A DNA stretch of 64,000 nucleotides from Dicaeum eximium. Taxonomy: Eukaryota; Chordata; Aves; Passeriformes; Dicaeidae. The stretch covers positions 6,595,655 through 6,659,654 of the forward strand of contig VWZP01002845.1 of assembly GCA_013396995.1 (NCBI GenBank). Reading direction: 5' to 3'. Below are positions 62,620 to 64,000 of the stretch, one piece after another (the stretch's first letter is position 1; each line of letters opens with the position of its first letter). Made by a program: the position numbers and the translations under genes. A model generated the notes under the pieces. The model searched no databases, had not been told where the DNA came from, and worked only from the letters and a program-made list of their open reading frames with translations.

Positions 62620-63000
62620 GAATAGCATGGCAGTCAGACCCCGTGGGGTTATAAATAGCATTCTAGCAGCCTGAAAGGCTGAAGCCATCATTAAGTTGCA
62701 TGCAGCTGTAGTGGTGTAGGTGGGTGAGTAAGAGCAACTCGGCGATGGGATAATGGTAACCTGGTACACAAGGGTCATTTTACATTGATGGCGTTGCTCC
62801 GTTGGGCTATTGTGCTCTCCCTAAATTAGGTCCCTGTGTCTAAGAGAGCTGAGCGAGCTCAGCCTCGGCAAAGCACATTTAAAAGGAGATTAGAGGGGAA
62901 AACAGTTTGTTGTGTATTGTGATTTATACCAAACTGTGATAAACTTTTCTCACTCGGGTCAGTAATTGCTTTTATCAGCAGCAAAGTAAAAGCAAGTGGA
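62620..63000. promoter_or_regulatory. Possible conserved regulatory element
   Basis: This stretch keeps about eight CpGs in a CpG-poor neighbourhood, has no repeat signature, and holds a near-palindrome GCTGAGCGAGCTCAGC (62848-62863). It also carries homeodomain-type TAATTG and ATTAAG motifs and a TTATCA/TGATAA cluster around 62935-62985. These traits are common in conserved non-coding elements. Nothing proves function, and no gene lies beside it. Confidence 0.25.
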
Positions 63001-64000
63001 AGGGCCCTTAGGAAGCTGCACACCAGCCTCCTGCATGTGGGCAATGGGGACTTTCACTGGTCAAATCAGGAAGTTAATGCAGCAATTTAACTCAGGCTCT
63101 CCTTTCAGTGTTTTTCTTAGCAATGTGATTCATTTTGTAATCTTGGACATTTTCAGTGCAAAGATGACAAATGTCTTGGTTTTGGAAAATCTGTTTCAAT
63201 TTATTATTATTAATTTGCTTGCAGATATACAAAAATGGAAAAATCTACCCTAATTTCACATTGTTTATGTAAAAAACGCAGATGAAAATAATTAGCTGCC
63301 TATGTTAGTTTGAGCTTGCATACACAAACACACTACACTCATTTTAAACTAAAAAAATTGAGATCTTGATCCTACTCCCAGTGAAGCTGGTGAGGGAGTT
63401 GCCTTTAACTTCAACAGATATATGAGTCAGTTTAATTCCCCCTGTGGGACCTGTCAGTATGTAAAGATTCCTTGGAGGTTAATTGCTTGCAGAAGAGACT
63501 TTGCCTGGGATCTAAAAGGAAGGTGCAAATTGCACAACTGGAGCCTTAGCTATGTACTACAGCCTGGAAAAGACGCTATAATTTAAAGCAAAGGGATCTC
63601 TTTTTTCAGTAATTCTGCATCTTAATAATTAAATTTGGTCACTCATTAATTTAGAGTATGTCTTAGAGAGTCACTTCCTTTGCCATCTTGCCCAGTAGCT
63701 GTGGAAATAGGACAAGTGCTTTTATGTTTTACTTTTACTGAAATTATTCCTTTTGGCTTTTTTTGTTTGTACTCACTTTCAAGACTACTTTTTTGAAAAA
63801 ATCATTACTTTGAAGTTGACTTTTAGAAAGCATTTATAAAAGAAACATGAAAGAAATAACAGTTGCGGGAGTGGAAGAGAGGATTTTTAAACTAAGTAGA
63901 TAGAATCATTCTTATTTAGACTTTTCAGATTTACGTGTGACTTCATTATATAAATGTGCCTTTTGCTATTCTGAAAAATCTAAGAGATGTATCACCACCA
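63001..64000. other. AT-rich unique sequence at window end
   Basis: No recognised feature. A frame of 85 codons (62996-63253) is unremarkable. Confidence 0.55.

Noticed and set aside
1..64000. tRNA, rRNA, known microRNA, CRISPR array or intact retrovirus
   Set aside because: I looked for tRNA B-box text, common microRNA seeds in full-length form, regular spacer arrays and viral pol motifs, and found none. Absence by eye is not proof.

Overview
The window looks like vertebrate nuclear DNA, most probably from a bird and perhaps a songbird. It is AT-rich and CpG-poor outside one spot. It contains no bacterial-type gene packing. The only interspersed repeats I can recognise are decayed CR1 LINEs and one short LTR-like sliver, with no mammalian-type SINEs. 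CR1 dominance with low repeat density is typical of birds. Turtles and crocodilians also carry CR1, so the assignment is an inference. The sequence contains a 16-base assembly gap at 7944-7959.

No complete protein-coding gene is recognisable. The open frames are short (longest about 174 codons), often overlap on both strands, and do not resemble families I know. The window is best read as intergenic or long-intron sequence with one orphan promoter near 40.8-41.6 kb. That promoter comprises a TATA-like box at 40821 and a strong CpG island at about 41040-41580. Within the island is a possible short first coding exon (ATG at 41246, splice donor at 41313). I cannot name the gene. Its downstream exons, if it is real and on the plus strand, would lie beyond 64 kb or are too short for me to see.

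Layout. 0-24.6 kb: mostly unique sequence with simple repeats (A/C tract at 0.94 kb, T/GTT tract beside the gap at 7.96 kb, ATGAG pentamer at 14.73 kb, a 32-bp perfect palindrome at 15.78 kb). 24.7-25.2 kb: minus-strand CR1 3' end and a small tandem duplication. 25.2-40.8 kb: unique sequence with GAA, A/C, GATA and GTTTT simple repeats. 40.8-41.6 kb: promoter and CpG island. 42.7-44.1 kb: pyrimidine-rich tract and a minus-strand CR1 reverse-transcriptase fragment. 44.1-52.3 kb: unique, with a GGA-rich purine tract. 52.35-53.92 kb: the main mobile element, a plus-strand CR1 with a broken catalytic box, two internal deletions, an LTR-like sliver and a duplicated 3' end. 54-64 kb: unique, with a CACCC tract and a possible conserved regulatory element at 62.6-63.0 kb.

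I found no rRNA, tRNA, CRISPR or bacterial mobile element, and no evidence for a new multigene system. All homology calls are from memory of family consensus sequences and were not computed.
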